From an uncultured Oceanospirillaceae bacterium (GTDB lineage: Bacteria > Pseudomonadota > Gammaproteobacteria > Pseudomonadales > Balneatricaceae): a DNA stretch of 64,000 nt. Made by a program: the position numbers and the translations under genes. The notes below the pieces were generated by a model that was given only the letters and a program-made list of their open reading frames with translations, was not told the DNA's origin and ran no database searches. The DNA is taken from assembly GCA_913057435.1 (NCBI GenBank), contig CAJXNY010000003.1, forward strand, positions 1 through 64,000. The letters are read 5' to 3'. This document shows, piece after piece, positions 10,472 to 21,234 of the stretch (its first letter is position 1; every line of letters starts with the position of its first letter).

Positions 10472-11314
10472 CTAGTGCGCCGATTCTGGCTCATCCACTA
10501 ATCCGGATAGCTTGCCATAGAGCTGCTCAATCGCCAGCATCATAAAGTTATCGCCATCACGGTGGCGGATATAGCCGGAAACCGGCTCATTACCCAGCGC
10601 CGAGCCAGAGGTATGGTCAATCCAGTCCGGATCATAATCAACAATGTCGTCGATCTCATCCAGCACCAGCGAAAACCAGGGTGTCAGACCATCTTCAGTG
10701 AGGTGCAAAACAACCGGGTGAACACTGGTCAGCAGGTAATTACGGATCACTACCAGCAATCGATCCACTTTTCGCAGCAGCAATGGCCGCTCAAACGCCA
10801 GTATCTCCAGAGCTTCCAAATGCTCCCCTTTATCTGCCATTTCCAGCAACCGGTCACCCAGTTGATGAATCTGACGGTGGGGGTCTTCCAGTTTTTCAAC
10901 CAGCGCTGTCAGACCTTCCTCTCCACTTTCAAAGCTGTAGTACCAGCGCCCAAAAGAACCGGCGGTCGGACTACAGGCCTCAGGAAATGGCTGCTGTTGC
11001 TTGATTGACCGCTCCAGCGCATCAAACCAGTCATTATGATAAAACTTGTGCTGATCAATCTCATCAATCAGGCCCTTGAAGCCATCGCGTTCACGCCCAC
11101 GATTCAACACCGTGGCGCACTCAAATACTTTAACCAGCCGTTCGCGATAATCCAGATAGCCCGCAAAGCCCTCAACCCGACGGGTAGGGGAACGGATATC
11201 CGCATATTCATCAGAAAACGCCAGAATGTTACAGACATCGATACCGAACAGCGTGTCGCCAATTCGGAAAGTCAGTGCCCGATTACTGTCCAGGGAAAGA
11301 TTTGCCAGACTCAT
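10472..11314 (-). CDS. CheW-like protein with internal CZB zinc-sensor domain
   Basis: A cytoplasmic chemotaxis-type protein of about 280 residues. The N-terminal part (FRIGDTLFGIDVCNILAFS, then FAGYLDYRERLVKVFECATVL) resembles the first half of a CheW beta-barrel. The middle carries a CZB (chemoreceptor zinc-binding) pattern: His in FYHNDWFDALE, Cys-x-FGRWYY, and HRQIH, the 3His/1Cys ligand set that senses zinc or hypochlorite in known members. The last part (PWFSLVLDEIDDIVDYDP, then MMLAIEQLYGKL) looks like the second half of CheW. The start is chosen at the ATG at 11314, preceded by CAGGATGCTCCT. No other chemotaxis gene is nearby. Divergent from ftsK. Confidence 0.75.
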   Translation of the reverse strand: MSLANLSLDSNRALTFRIGDTLFGIDVCNILAFSDEYADIRSPTRRVEGFAGYLDYRERLVKVFECATVLNRGRERDGFKGLIDEIDQHKFYHNDWFDALERSIKQQQPFPEACSPTAGSFGRWYYSFESGEEGLTALVEKLEDPHRQIHQLGDRLLEMADKGEHLEALEILAFERPLLLRKVDRLLVVIRNYLLTSVHPVVLHLTEDGLTPWFSLVLDEIDDIVDYDPDWIDHTSGSALGNEPVSGYIRHRDGDNFMMLAIEQLYGKLSGLVDEPESAH

Positions 11315-11473
11315 AGGAGCATCCTGCATCAAGTCGCTATTCAGGGTGGGATAACATTACAGTGCTAAATATGGACCACAAATCGAAACTCTTCCACGCC
11401 AGTTACGTGGAAAATTCTGGGCGGTATGGTATTGTCTGGCGCATTTGTTTCACAGCTTCATCCGTGCCGGGGA

Positions 11474-14311
11474 ATGTCATTGAAGAGCGAACATCCGCGC
11501 AATACTACAAGTTTTCCTGAACTGCTGGCTCGCACCCTGAAAGAGTCTGGCCTGATCGCGCTGATCGGCCTGTTAATCTTTCTGGTGCTGACTCTGATTG
11601 GTTACAACCCGCGTGACCCTGGCTGGTCGCATACGGGCTACCAGCCAGAGGCTGAAAATTTCACCGGCCTGTTCGGGGCCTGGCTGGCAGATCTGATGGT
11701 GTCCATGCTGGGCGTGGCCGCCTGGCTCACGCCTGTGCTGGTGCTGATTCCGGCTGTGCGCTTTTTAAGCCGAAAGCATGCCAGCCTTATGGATGCCATT
11801 CCTTATTTTATTCTGCGCGCCAGTGGTGCTGGACTTATGCTGGCGGGTAGTTGTGCGCTGGTCGCCACCCATGTCGCTAACCGTAGCCTGGAGTATCCCT
11901 TCAGCGCAGGCGGGCTGATCGGCGAGGCGTTGTCTGACTGGGCCATTTCCTGGTTCAGTGTTGTAGGTGGCTCAGTTTTGCTATTTATGCTGGCCCTGGT
12001 CGGCTTTACTCTGTACGTCGAAATCGGCCTGCAGGACAGTATGGAGAAGCTGGGGGCGCGCATTATGTCACTGGCAGGGCGGGCCATTCCGGGTCAGATT
12101 CCGGCTGAAGAACAGGTTGAAGATGACAGCGAAGAGGCTGACGCGCTGATCGACGATTACGATCCGGCGGCAGATATTACAGCTCATCTACAGCCCAAAC
12201 CTGCCGTAAAACGGCAGGAACCTGCACCTGTGTTTGTAGCACCAGCGGCACCTCAGGCACCGGTACATAAAGAACCGACGTTCAATGCTGAGCCCGTTGC
12301 CAGCCAGCGCCACGAACCCTCGATGGATTTCGATAACCTGGATGGCTTTGATGACTTCGAGCTACCTGATATTCGCAACACCATGGATGAGCATGATCTG
12401 GATGCGGTGCATTTTGACACGCCAATTACAACGCGCGCAGAAGCACCGGTTCAGCCTGAAGTAACGCCCCCGCCAGCCGCTGCGCCACAACCCGTTCGAG
12501 CCCAGCCCGTACAGGTTGCCCCCGCCCAGGTGACTCCACCCGAACCCGTTCAAGCTCCTGTGGCTGTGGCACCTGTGGCACAAGCACCCACAACAGTCGC
12601 CGAGCAGACCGCGGTACGCCAGGCGGCACCCGCACCTGAACCGCCGGTACCCGGTCATTCTCAGGCAGCCCAGTTACAACGCGCTGTCGCCGCTGATCAG
12701 GCCCGGAAGAATCTGAAAATCGTACCGTTGTCTGAAACTCATAAGCCAATGCAGGACTCAGAACTGGGCAACGAGCAGGGCGTTGTTACCCAGGCACCGG
12801 CCAGAGTGTTGCCAAAACTTCCAGACATCAGCATCCTGGACCCCGCCGCTCAGGATCAGTCACCGGGCTACACCGACGAGCAGCTGGAGCACATGTCCCG
12901 CCTGCTGGAAGCCAAGCTGAAAGAGTTCAGCGTGGTCGCCGAAGTGGTAGAGGTGAACCCTGGCCCGGTAATTACCCGGTTCGAGATCCAGCCCGCGCCA
13001 GGCGTTAAAGCCAGCAAGATCACCAACCTGGCGAAAGACCTGGCTCGCTCCATGGCGGTCAGTGCAATCCGCGTGGTGGAAGTGATTGCCGGAAAATCGG
13101 TGATGGGAATAGAGATCCCTAACGAACATCGCCAGATGGTCTCGCTCACCGAAGTACTGGATTCCAGTATTTTTAAAGACGCCAGCTCCAAACTGACCCT
13201 GGGGCTGGGCAACGATATCGGCGGCAACCCCGTTGTTGCCAATCTGGCCAAAATGCCTCACTTGCTGGTGGCTGGTACTACCGGCTCCGGTAAATCGGTA
13301 GGCGTAAACGCCATGCTGCTCAGCCTGCTGTTTAAAGCGACCCCGGAAGAAGTGCGGCTGATCATGGTCGACCCTAAAATGCTTGAATTGTCGATCTACG
13401 AAGGCATTCCGCATCTGCTGACTCCGGTTATTACCGACATGAAAGACGCCGCCGGGGCGCTGCGCTGGTGCGTCGGCGAAATGGAGCGGCGCTATAAACT
13501 GATGGCAAAAATGGGCGTACGTAACCTGGCAGGCTTTAACGACAAAGTTAACGCCGCAGCAGCTTCTGGCCAACCCGCAACTGACCCGCTGTGGAACCCG
13601 GAAGAGCAGGGCTACCCGCCAGGCCACCCAGCACCCGAGCTGGAAACACTGCCCTATATCGTGGTGGTGATCGATGAGTTCGCCGACATGATGATGATTG
13701 TTGGCAAGAAAGTTGAAGAACTGATCGCCCGTATCGCCCAGAAAGCCCGTGCCGCCGGTATCCACCTGATTCTGGCGACCCAACGACCTTCGGTCGATGT
13801 TATCACCGGCCTGATCAAAGCCAACGTACCGACCCGCATCGCCTTCCAGGTGTCATCCAAAATCGACTCGCGTACCATTCTTGATCAGTCCGGTGCGGAA
13901 AACCTGCTGGGCTGGGGGGATATGCTCTACCTGCCTGCAGGTACCAGCTTGCCGAACCGTATTCACGGCGCGTTTGTCAGCGATGACGAGGTACACCGTA
14001 CCGTTGAAGCGTGGAAAGCACTGGGCAGCCCGAACTACATCGAAGATCTGATTGCCGGTGAAGAAGAAGGGGGAGCCAGCGGGGGTTCAGGTGGCCTGTT
14101 CGATGATGAACAGGACGCGCTTTATGATGAAGCCGTCGCTTTTGTCACCGAAACACGCAAAGCCTCCATTTCCAGCGTGCAGCGCAAACTGAAAATCGGT
14201 TACAACCGCGCTGCCCGTATGGTTGAAACAATGGAAGCCGCAGGCGTGGTCAGCTCAGCGGGCAACAATGGCCAACGCGAAGTGCTGGCACCGCCACCAC
14301 CAAGGGATTAA
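11474..14311 (+). CDS. ftsK: DNA translocase FtsK
   Basis: FtsK couples chromosome dimer resolution (XerCD at dif) to septation. From the start used here the protein has about 945 residues. The N-terminal membrane part has four predicted helices, for example [19 protein letters not shown] Pro/Ala/Gln-rich linker covers about 200-460. The motor has Walker [13 protein letters not shown] and Walker [14 protein letters not shown]. The C-terminal gamma winged helix (about 880-945) contains [17 protein letters not shown], which reads KOPS sites. The start could be the ATG at 11426 or at 11474; MSLKSEHP at 11474 has GGGG upstream and suits relatives better. lolA follows 4 bp downstream. Confidence 0.95.
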   Translation: MSLKSEHPRNTTSFPELLARTLKESGLIALIGLLIFLVLTLIGYNPRDPGWSHTGYQPEAENFTGLFGAWLADLMVSMLGVAAWLTPVLVLIPAVRFLSRKHASLMDAIPYFILRASGAGLMLAGSCALVATHVANRSLEYPFSAGGLIGEALSDWAISWFSVVGGSVLLFMLALVGFTLYVEIGLQDSMEKLGARIMSLAGRAIPGQIPAEEQVEDDSEEADALIDDYDPAADITAHLQPKPAVKRQEPAPVFVAPAAPQAPVHKEPTFNAEPVASQRHEPSMDFDNLDGFDDFELPDIRNTMDEHDLDAVHFDTPITTRAEAPVQPEVTPPPAAAPQPVRAQPVQVAPAQVTPPEPVQAPVAVAPVAQAPTTVAEQTAVRQAAPAPEPPVPGHSQAAQLQRAVAADQARKNLKIVPLSETHKPMQDSELGNEQGVVTQAPARVLPKLPDISILDPAAQDQSPGYTDEQLEHMSRLLEAKLKEFSVVAEVVEVNPGPVITRFEIQPAPGVKASKITNLAKDLARSMAVSAIRVVEVIAGKSVMGIEIPNEHRQMVSLTEVLDSSIFKDASSKLTLGLGNDIGGNPVVANLAKMPHLLVAGTTGSGKSVGVNAMLLSLLFKATPEEVRLIMVDPKMLELSIYEGIPHLLTPVITDMKDAAGALRWCVGEMERRYKLMAKMGVRNLAGFNDKVNAAAASGQPATDPLWNPEEQGYPPGHPAPELETLPYIVVVIDEFADMMMIVGKKVEELIARIAQKARAAGIHLILATQRPSVDVITGLIKANVPTRIAFQVSSKIDSRTILDQSGAENLLGWGDMLYLPAGTSLPNRIHGAFVSDDEVHRTVEAWKALGSPNYIEDLIAGEEEGGASGGSGGLFDDEQDALYDEAVAFVTETRKASISSVQRKLKIGYNRAARMVETMEAAGVVSSAGNNGQREVLAPPPPRD

Positions 14312-14315
14312 ATGT

Positions 14316-14948
14316 ATGAACCTGTTTACCCGTACCCTGGCGATGATCGCCTTGATGCTTTCCGCCGGGCTGGCCCAGGCTGAGAACGCGTCTGATAAAT
14401 TGGCAGCACTGCTGTCGGGCTACGACACTTTCAGCGCCCGTTTCGAGCAGTTCACCAATAACAACAATGGTCGCCGCGCCCAGGAAAGCAGCGGCGAGCT
14501 GCAGCTGGCCAAACCGAACAAGTTCTACTGGAGTACCCTGAAACCGTTCCCACAAACTATTGTCGGTGACGGCAACCATATCTGGGTGTACGACCCGGAT
14601 CTGGAACAGGTCACTCGCAAACCCGGCGACACCAGCAGCAATGCCCCGGCTATGCTGCTTAACGGCCAGATCAGCGAGCTGGAGCAGGATTACCAGATCA
14701 GCAGCCCGACAGCCACCGGCAACGAGCTGCTGTTTGACCTGGCACCGCGCGAAGAAAACAGCAGCTTCGCCCGCATCCGGCTGTTCTTCGTTAATAAGCT
14801 GCTGACCGAACTGATGCTGGAAGACCATCTGGGCCAGCGCACCACCGTGTTGCTGAGCGAGCAGAAGATCAATCCGGCCCTGGCCGTGAATCACTTCAGT
14901 TTTACCCCACCCGATGGCGTTGATGTCATCCTCGAAGACGAGCTGTAA
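14316..14948 (+). CDS. lolA: Outer-membrane lipoprotein carrier LolA
   Basis: A periplasmic chaperone that carries lipoproteins from LolCDE to LolB. The 210-residue precursor has a signal peptide (MNLFTRTLAMIALMLSAGLAQA, cleaved after AQA). The mature part has the Lol fold with YDTFSARFEQF and GELQLAKPNKFYWSTLKPF, then IWVYDPDLEQVT, all typical of LolA. The ATG at 14316 lies 4 bp after the ftsK stop. The frame is also open upstream inside ftsK, but only this start gives the signal peptide. ftsK-lolA-rarA is a conserved operon. Confidence 0.96.
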   Translation: MNLFTRTLAMIALMLSAGLAQAENASDKLAALLSGYDTFSARFEQFTNNNNGRRAQESSGELQLAKPNKFYWSTLKPFPQTIVGDGNHIWVYDPDLEQVTRKPGDTSSNAPAMLLNGQISELEQDYQISSPTATGNELLFDLAPREENSSFARIRLFFVNKLLTELMLEDHLGQRTTVLLSEQKINPALAVNHFSFTPPDGVDVILEDEL

Positions 14949-16292
14949 ATGGACGATCTGTTCGCCGACAGCCAGCAAGGCTATCAGCCGCTGGCTGCCA
15001 GAATGCGCCCGCAAACACTGGCGCAATACTGTGGCCAGCAACACCTGCTGGCACCGGGCAAGCCACTGCGCAAAGCGCTGGAGCAGGGCGCGCCGCATTC
15101 GATGATCTTCTGGGGCCCGCCCGGGGTGGGGAAAACGACCCTGGCACGGCTGATCGCCCATCAGGTGGATGCGGAATTCATCACCCTGTCAGCGGTGCTG
15201 GCCGGGGTAAAAGACATCCGCGAAGCCGTGATGCGCGCCCAGCAGACCCAGGCCCAGAGTGGCCGCAAAACCATTCTGTTTGTAGACGAAGTGCATCGCT
15301 TCAACAAGGCCCAGCAAGACGCCTTTCTACCTTATATCGAAGATGGCACCGTGCTGTTTGTTGGCGCGACCACCGAAAACCCGTCGTTCGAACTCAACAA
15401 TGCATTGCTATCCCGCGCCCGAACCTACCTGCTGCGCAGCCTGGCTGAAGCTGATCTTGAACAGCTGATCGATCAGGCTCTGAGTGATCCCGAGCGAGGG
15501 CTGGCTACGCGGCAGCTGCAACTGTCCAGCGAGGCCCGTGAACGGCTGATCCGCGCTGCGGACGGTGATGCCCGCCAGGCGTTGAACCTGCTGGAAATCG
15601 CCGCTGATCTGGCGGAAGACACCCCGCAAGGTGCGAAAATCGACGACAGCGTACTCAGCGAAGTACTTCAGGCCGGTGGCCGACGGTTCGATAAACAGGG
15701 CGACCTGTGGTTTGACATGATCTCCGCTTTCCACAAATCCGTACGTGGCTCATCGCCTGATGGTGCACTGTACTGGCTGTGCCGGATTATCGACGGCGGC
15801 GGCGACCCGCTCTACATCGCCCGACGACTGGTCGCCATCGCCTCGGAAGATATCGGCAATGCCGACCCCCGCGCCATGCAGGTAGCCCTGTCGGCCTGGG
15901 AAGCCTATGAGCGGGTCGGCGCAGCCGAAGGTGAGCGGGCCATCGCCCAGGCCGCGATTTACTGCGCCTGCGCGCCAAAAAGTAACGCCGTTTATATGGC
16001 CTTTAGCGCTTGCAAGCGCGCTGTTGCTGAGTCTGGCAGCCTGGAAGTACCGCCACACCTGCGCAACGCACCCACCAGCCTGATGAAAGATCTGGGTTAT
16101 GGCGATGATTACCGTTACGCCCACAATGAAGACCATGCCTTCGCCGCCGGGGAGGAATACCTGCCCGAAGAGATCGCAGGCCAGCGCTGGTATCAGCCGG
16201 AGCCCCGTGGGCTGGAAATCAAGATCGGCGACAAGCTGAACCACCTGGAGCAACAGAACCAGCTCAGCCAGCGCCAGCGCTATAAGGATTAA
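14949..16292 (+). CDS. rarA: Replication-associated recombination AAA+ ATPase RarA
   Basis: RarA (MgsA) is a clamp-loader-like ATPase acting at stalled replication forks. The 447-residue protein has Walker [13 protein letters not shown] at about 53-64, Walker [12 protein letters not shown], and sensor 1 [10 protein letters not shown]. The C-terminal tetramerisation domain contains [13 protein letters not shown] and the final GxEYLPEE-type segment. The ATG directly abuts the lolA stop codon, so translation is coupled. Confidence 0.97.
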   Translation: MDDLFADSQQGYQPLAARMRPQTLAQYCGQQHLLAPGKPLRKALEQGAPHSMIFWGPPGVGKTTLARLIAHQVDAEFITLSAVLAGVKDIREAVMRAQQTQAQSGRKTILFVDEVHRFNKAQQDAFLPYIEDGTVLFVGATTENPSFELNNALLSRARTYLLRSLAEADLEQLIDQALSDPERGLATRQLQLSSEARERLIRAADGDARQALNLLEIAADLAEDTPQGAKIDDSVLSEVLQAGGRRFDKQGDLWFDMISAFHKSVRGSSPDGALYWLCRIIDGGGDPLYIARRLVAIASEDIGNADPRAMQVALSAWEAYERVGAAEGERAIAQAAIYCACAPKSNAVYMAFSACKRAVAESGSLEVPPHLRNAPTSLMKDLGYGDDYRYAHNEDHAFAAGEEYLPEEIAGQRWYQPEPRGLEIKIGDKLNHLEQQNQLSQRQRYKD

Positions 16293-16294
16293 CC

Positions 16295-17960
<1,666 letters not shown>

Positions 17961-17994
17961 TTCGTTGATTGATTGACGGAATTGCAGATAACAG

Positions 17995-18019
17995 AAACCA
18001 GCCTTCGGGCTGGTTTTTT
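17995..18019 (+). terminator. serS rho-independent terminator
   Basis: AAACCAGCC, loop TTCG, GGCTGGTTT, then a T-run. The UUCG tetraloop and perfect 9-bp stem make a strong terminator 34 bp after the serS stop codon. Confidence 0.93.
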
Positions 18020-18046
18020 CGTATTGGTACATGCGACTAAATCGCT

Positions 18047-18076
18047 CTCGTTCCCACGCTCCGCGTGGTAATGCAT
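18047..18076. repeat. REP-like palindrome CCACGCTCCGCGTGG
   Basis: CTCGTTCCCACGCTCCGCGT followed by GGTAATGCAT resembles a palindromic intergenic element common in gammaproteobacterial genomes. The arms CCACGC and GCGTGG pair around a short loop. Confidence 0.6.
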
Positions 18077-18130
18077 AGCGTTGAGGTTGCGATCCAACCT
18101 GACCGAAGCTGCCAGACGGATAATCTGCAA

Positions 18131-18353
18131 TGGGCTATCGCGGGAAGTGTGTGCCGGGTTTGGGTTATGGTCTTGCCTGCTGGCGCGCCAGGGGGCTAGC
18201 CCCCTGGCAACCCCCATCGCCTCCAAAGAATAGCTTAATCCGTGCCTGTCCTGCGTCAGCCGCTGAGTTAAATAAACTCCCTCGTGCCTCGGTCAGACAA
18301 ATTTAACTCTGATCGCGTCTGCCACAGGCCATGCCCGGGCCATTCACAGTCGG
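18131..18353 (-). repeat. Large structured repeat, copy A
   Basis: First of four copies of a dispersed repeat of about 185-220 bp. The others are at 18569-18788, 34804-34985 and 36322-36504. The conserved end reads GGTCTTGCCTGCTGGCGCGC on the plus strand here. Two hairpins are seen: GCCAGGGGG/CCCCCTGGC (18187-18195 with 18200-18208) and GAGTTAAAT/ATTTAACTC (18265-18273 with 18301-18309). Copy A and copy B share an extra outer segment (18131-18168) that C and D lack. It contains no convincing gene. Confidence 0.8.
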
Positions 18354-18506
18354 CGACTTAAGAGCATCGTAACCTGCAAGTTTTTACAGCGCTAACGCGA
18401 GAAGCTACCAGGTATGAGGGCCAGTCAGACGCACGTTTTGTGGGACAGCTGTCCCCAGCTGGAATGGGCTGGCAGCGGGGCTTTCTACACAGAACCTTGT
18501 ACACCT

Positions 18507-18530
18507 GATCGCCAGCAAGCTGGCTCCTAC
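18507..18530 (+). repeat. REP element, GCCAGC-AA-GCTGGC type
   Basis: GATCGCCAGCAAGCTGGCTC followed by CTAC. The core recurs at 18879-18903 and inverted at 56475-56496. It is the same type as the GTAGGAGC..GCGA REP sequences of pseudomonads. Confidence 0.8.
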
Positions 18531-18568
18531 GATAGTGCAGGGGGTTATTCGCTGGCACCGCTGTTGCG

Positions 18569-18788
18569 CCGACTCTGAGCGGCCCGCTGAAGGGTGCTGG
18601 CTGGCGCGATCAGAGGAAAATTTGTCTGACCGAGATACGAGGGAGTTTATTTTCCTCAGCGACAGACAGTGGCCTTCAGCGGAAATAGCCGTTCTGTGGA
18701 GGTGCTGGGATTGTTAAGGGCAAAGCCCTTGACGCGCCAGCAGGCAAGACCAATATCCAGCCTCGGCAGAGACTTCCCGCGATAGCCC
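18569..18788 (+). repeat. Large structured repeat, copy B
   Basis: Inverted relative to copy A, about 215 bp away. Hairpin 1 is GAGGAAAAT/ATTTTCCTC (18613-18621 with 18649-18657). Hairpin 2 is AAGGGC/GCCCTT (18716-18721 with 18725-18730). Both arms of each hairpin differ from copy A in a compensating way. The end reads GCGCCAGCAGGCAAGACC, and the similarity to copy A continues through CTTCCCGCGATAGCCCAT. Confidence 0.8.
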
Positions 18789-18878
18789 ATGATGAACTCC
18801 CAGCCTCCGGGCAAATACTGAGGTTCTTCCCGGTGAGACACCGGTCCCACAAAAGCTACTCAGAGCCTGGCACGCACC

Positions 18879-18903
18879 GGATCGCCAGCAAGCTGGCTCC
18901 TAC
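18879..18903 (+). repeat. REP element, GCCAGC-AA-GCTGGC type
   Basis: Second copy of the REP at 18507-18530, in the same orientation. The 1.05-kb gap between serS and the next gene is therefore almost wholly repeat material; I see no gene in it. Confidence 0.8.
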
Positions 18904-19016
18904 AACAGCACCAGCCCACAAACGCTGACCATTTCCACCTTTAACACATCACATTCAGCCACCAACAGCAGAACCGCGTATAATCAACCACAGTTAACTG
19001 AGCGGAAAACAGAGCA

Positions 19017-20249
19017 ATGGAAAATCACTACGACGTACTCATTGTGGGCGGTGGCATGGTAGGGGCGACCCTGGCCTGCGCCCTGGGTGACAGCAACCTC
19101 AGCGTTGCCGTACTGGAACACCAGACACCAGAACCTTTCACCGCAGAACAGGACCACGACCTGCGCGTCTCCGCCCTCAGTATTGCCTCCCAGAATATTC
19201 TCGAGATGATCGGTGCCTGGCCTGGCATTATCAGCCGCCGCGCCACACCCTATGCCCGGCTGAAAACCTGGGAAGCCAGCGAAGAAAAAGCCGCCACCGA
19301 GTTCAACGCCCATGACAGTGGCCACAGCCACCTGGGGCATATCGTCGAGAACCGGGTGATCCAGCTGGCGCTACTCGAACGACTGAAAACCTTCGACAAC
19401 ATCGATCTGATCTGCCCGGCAGAAACCGAACATATCGAATATGCCCCAGGCTGTAGCATTGTGCGGCTCAAGGATGGCCGCGAGCTGATCGGCCGGTTGC
19501 TGGTCGCTGCGGATGGGGGCGAGTCCCGCGTGCGCCAGGCGGCGGGGATCGGGGTGACCAAATGGGATTACGAGCAACACGCACTGGTCGCCTCGGTGGT
19601 CACGGATTACCCTCAGCAGGATATCACCTGGCAGCAGTTCACCCCGACCGGGCCACTGGCGTTTCTGCCACTCAATGGCAACCACGCCTCACTGGTCTGG
19701 TACAACACCCCGGATAACGTCAAACGGTTGATGAGCCTGGGCGATGATCAGTTTATGCACGAGCTGGTGAATACTTTCCCCAGTAATCTGGGCCGGATTG
19801 AAACCTTACTGGGCAAGGCTGCGTTTCCATTGCGCCGCCAGCATGCACAGCAGTATGTGCTGGAAGGGGTTGCGCTGGTCGGTGATGCCGCCCATATGAT
19901 CCATCCGTTAGCCGGGCAGGGGGTGAACATCGGTTTGCTTGATGCTGCAGCACTGGCCGAAGTCCTGCTGATTGCTGCCCGTACCGGGGAAGATATCAGC
20001 GAGATGGAAGTGTTGAAGGATTATGAAAGCGCCCGACGTAACCATAACCTGATGATGATGCAGACCATGGATGCGTTTTATCGGATATTCAGCAACGATA
20101 TAGCGCCGCTTAAACTGCTGCGCAATATTGGTCTGGGAATGGCAGAGCGTTTAGGCCCGGCGAAAGGAAAGGTGATGTCGTTTGCTATGGGGCTGGAGGG
20201 CCCGATGCCTGCGCTGGCCCGTAAAGAGCCCATCGTAATAACAGACTGA
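19017..20249 (+). CDS. FAD-dependent ubiquinone-biosynthesis hydroxylase (UbiH/UbiF/UbiI family)
   Basis: A 410-residue flavoprotein monooxygenase that hydroxylates the benzenoid ring of a ubiquinone precursor. FAD sites are VGGGMVGATLACAL at the N-terminus, VAADGGESRVR in the middle, and GDAAHMIHPLAGQGVNIGLLD near 280. The last motif is diagnostic for the UbiH/F/I family. The C-terminal DAFYRIFSNDIAPLKLLRNIGL resembles UbiF and VisC proteins. Which ring carbon it oxidises cannot be told from the sequence, so no gene symbol is given. It stands alone between repeats and the phasin terminator. Confidence 0.88.
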   Translation: MENHYDVLIVGGGMVGATLACALGDSNLSVAVLEHQTPEPFTAEQDHDLRVSALSIASQNILEMIGAWPGIISRRATPYARLKTWEASEEKAATEFNAHDSGHSHLGHIVENRVIQLALLERLKTFDNIDLICPAETEHIEYAPGCSIVRLKDGRELIGRLLVAADGGESRVRQAAGIGVTKWDYEQHALVASVVTDYPQQDITWQQFTPTGPLAFLPLNGNHASLVWYNTPDNVKRLMSLGDDQFMHELVNTFPSNLGRIETLLGKAAFPLRRQHAQQYVLEGVALVGDAAHMIHPLAGQGVNIGLLDAAALAEVLLIAARTGEDISEMEVLKDYESARRNHNLMMMQTMDAFYRIFSNDIAPLKLLRNIGLGMAERLGPAKGKVMSFAMGLEGPMPALARKEPIVITD

Positions 20250-20261
20250 CTCGAGCAGCAG

Positions 20262-20286
20262 AAAAAAACAGGCCCCAGAAGGGGCC
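20262..20286 (-). terminator. Phasin gene terminator
   Basis: On the minus strand GGCCCC-TTCT-GGGGCC is followed by TG and seven T residues, 44 bp past the phasin stop codon. It is well placed for the leftward phasin transcript; on the plus strand there is no T-run. Confidence 0.88.
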
Positions 20287-20329
20287 TTAAGAGCGCATTA
20301 CAAAAATCGGATGATCAGACAGCGGCCAA

Positions 20330-20794
20330 TCAGGCCGCTGTTTTACGACGTGCAGCTACTTTTTTACCGTCATCTTTACTTGCTTCTACAACGACTTCAG
20401 CTCTGGCAGGCTCAGCAACAACAGAGTTTTTCATCGTTTCCATCACGGAATTCATCTGGCCAACCCATGGCAGATCACCCATGCCGGCAAAACTTTGCTC
20501 AACCAGGCCAGACATCTCATCGCGGGCTTCCGTCATAACGGCCAGCTCTCTCTCGGCCGTAGACTTCAGGTTAGTTTCCAGCTGCTTGAAATAACCCATC
20601 TGCATTTCAGCGGCCTGGCGTGGATCACGTACCATCGCCAGTGCATTCATCTGGGCCATGCCTGCACTAAACAGGTCGTTCATGTAGGCAGTCTGCAGAG
20701 CGATGATCTGCTCAGCAGCCCGCTTGTTGATCTCAGCCATATCTACAACCGGCTTCATCTTTCCCTTGACGTCATTCAGCATAGTTTCGTACAT
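20330..20794 (-). CDS. Phasin family protein
   Basis: A 154-residue protein of the phasin family, which coats polyhydroxyalkanoate granules. It is largely amphipathic helix: YETMLNDVKGKMKPVVDMAEINKRAAEQ, split here only for description as the N-terminal helix, then ALQTAYMNDLFSAG and AERELAVMTEARDEMSGLVEQ. The tail is basic (DDGKKVAARRKTAA). The ATG at 20794 has AAGGGG upstream. The frame is open to 21115, but that extension has no family resemblance. No PHA synthase gene lies nearby, so granule association is inferred from the family only. Confidence 0.78.
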   Translation of the reverse strand: MYETMLNDVKGKMKPVVDMAEINKRAAEQIIALQTAYMNDLFSAGMAQMNALAMVRDPRQAAEMQMGYFKQLETNLKSTAERELAVMTEARDEMSGLVEQSFAGMGDLPWVGQMNSVMETMKNSVVAEPARAEVVVEASKDDGKKVAARRKTAA

Positions 20795-21234
20795 GGTGGA
20801 TATCCCCTTGAGTCCTCTGGCGTGATCGCTGACAAAAATATTTTGTGCAACGCAACAAACAGGGCTCACTATAGTGATTAAAAAATAGCCTGTCAACGAT
20901 AAATGGTGCACCGCACAACGGCAAATATATAAGGGTAAACACCGGAAACTATTCCAGAAACAGCAGCTTATCTGCAGGCAGTCCAGCTTTATGTTTTTTT
21001 TGCTGTGCGCCTTTGTTACTGTGTCGTCAATGGAATCGGCTTCCGGGCTCTGGCTCATATTTTCACGCCATACACCGCCCGTGTTTCTGGACATTTTCAG
21101 GCCGATAGAACACAACCGGCTAAACTGGGTCTATACCGACAATCGAGCTGTCGTGTCTGACTCATCAGCCTGCCACGCCTGTATGACAATTAAACGTCTG
21201 CAGTGGCAGCAGGCCGTAACTGAGGTAACAATTT
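20795..21234. other. Divergent intergenic region, phasin/PreP
   Basis: About 440 bp with no convincing gene. TTGTGCAACGCAACAA at 20843-20858, some 50 bp upstream of the phasin start, is an imperfect dyad of the kind bound by PhaR-type regulators of phasin genes. That reading is a guess. Confidence 0.3.
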
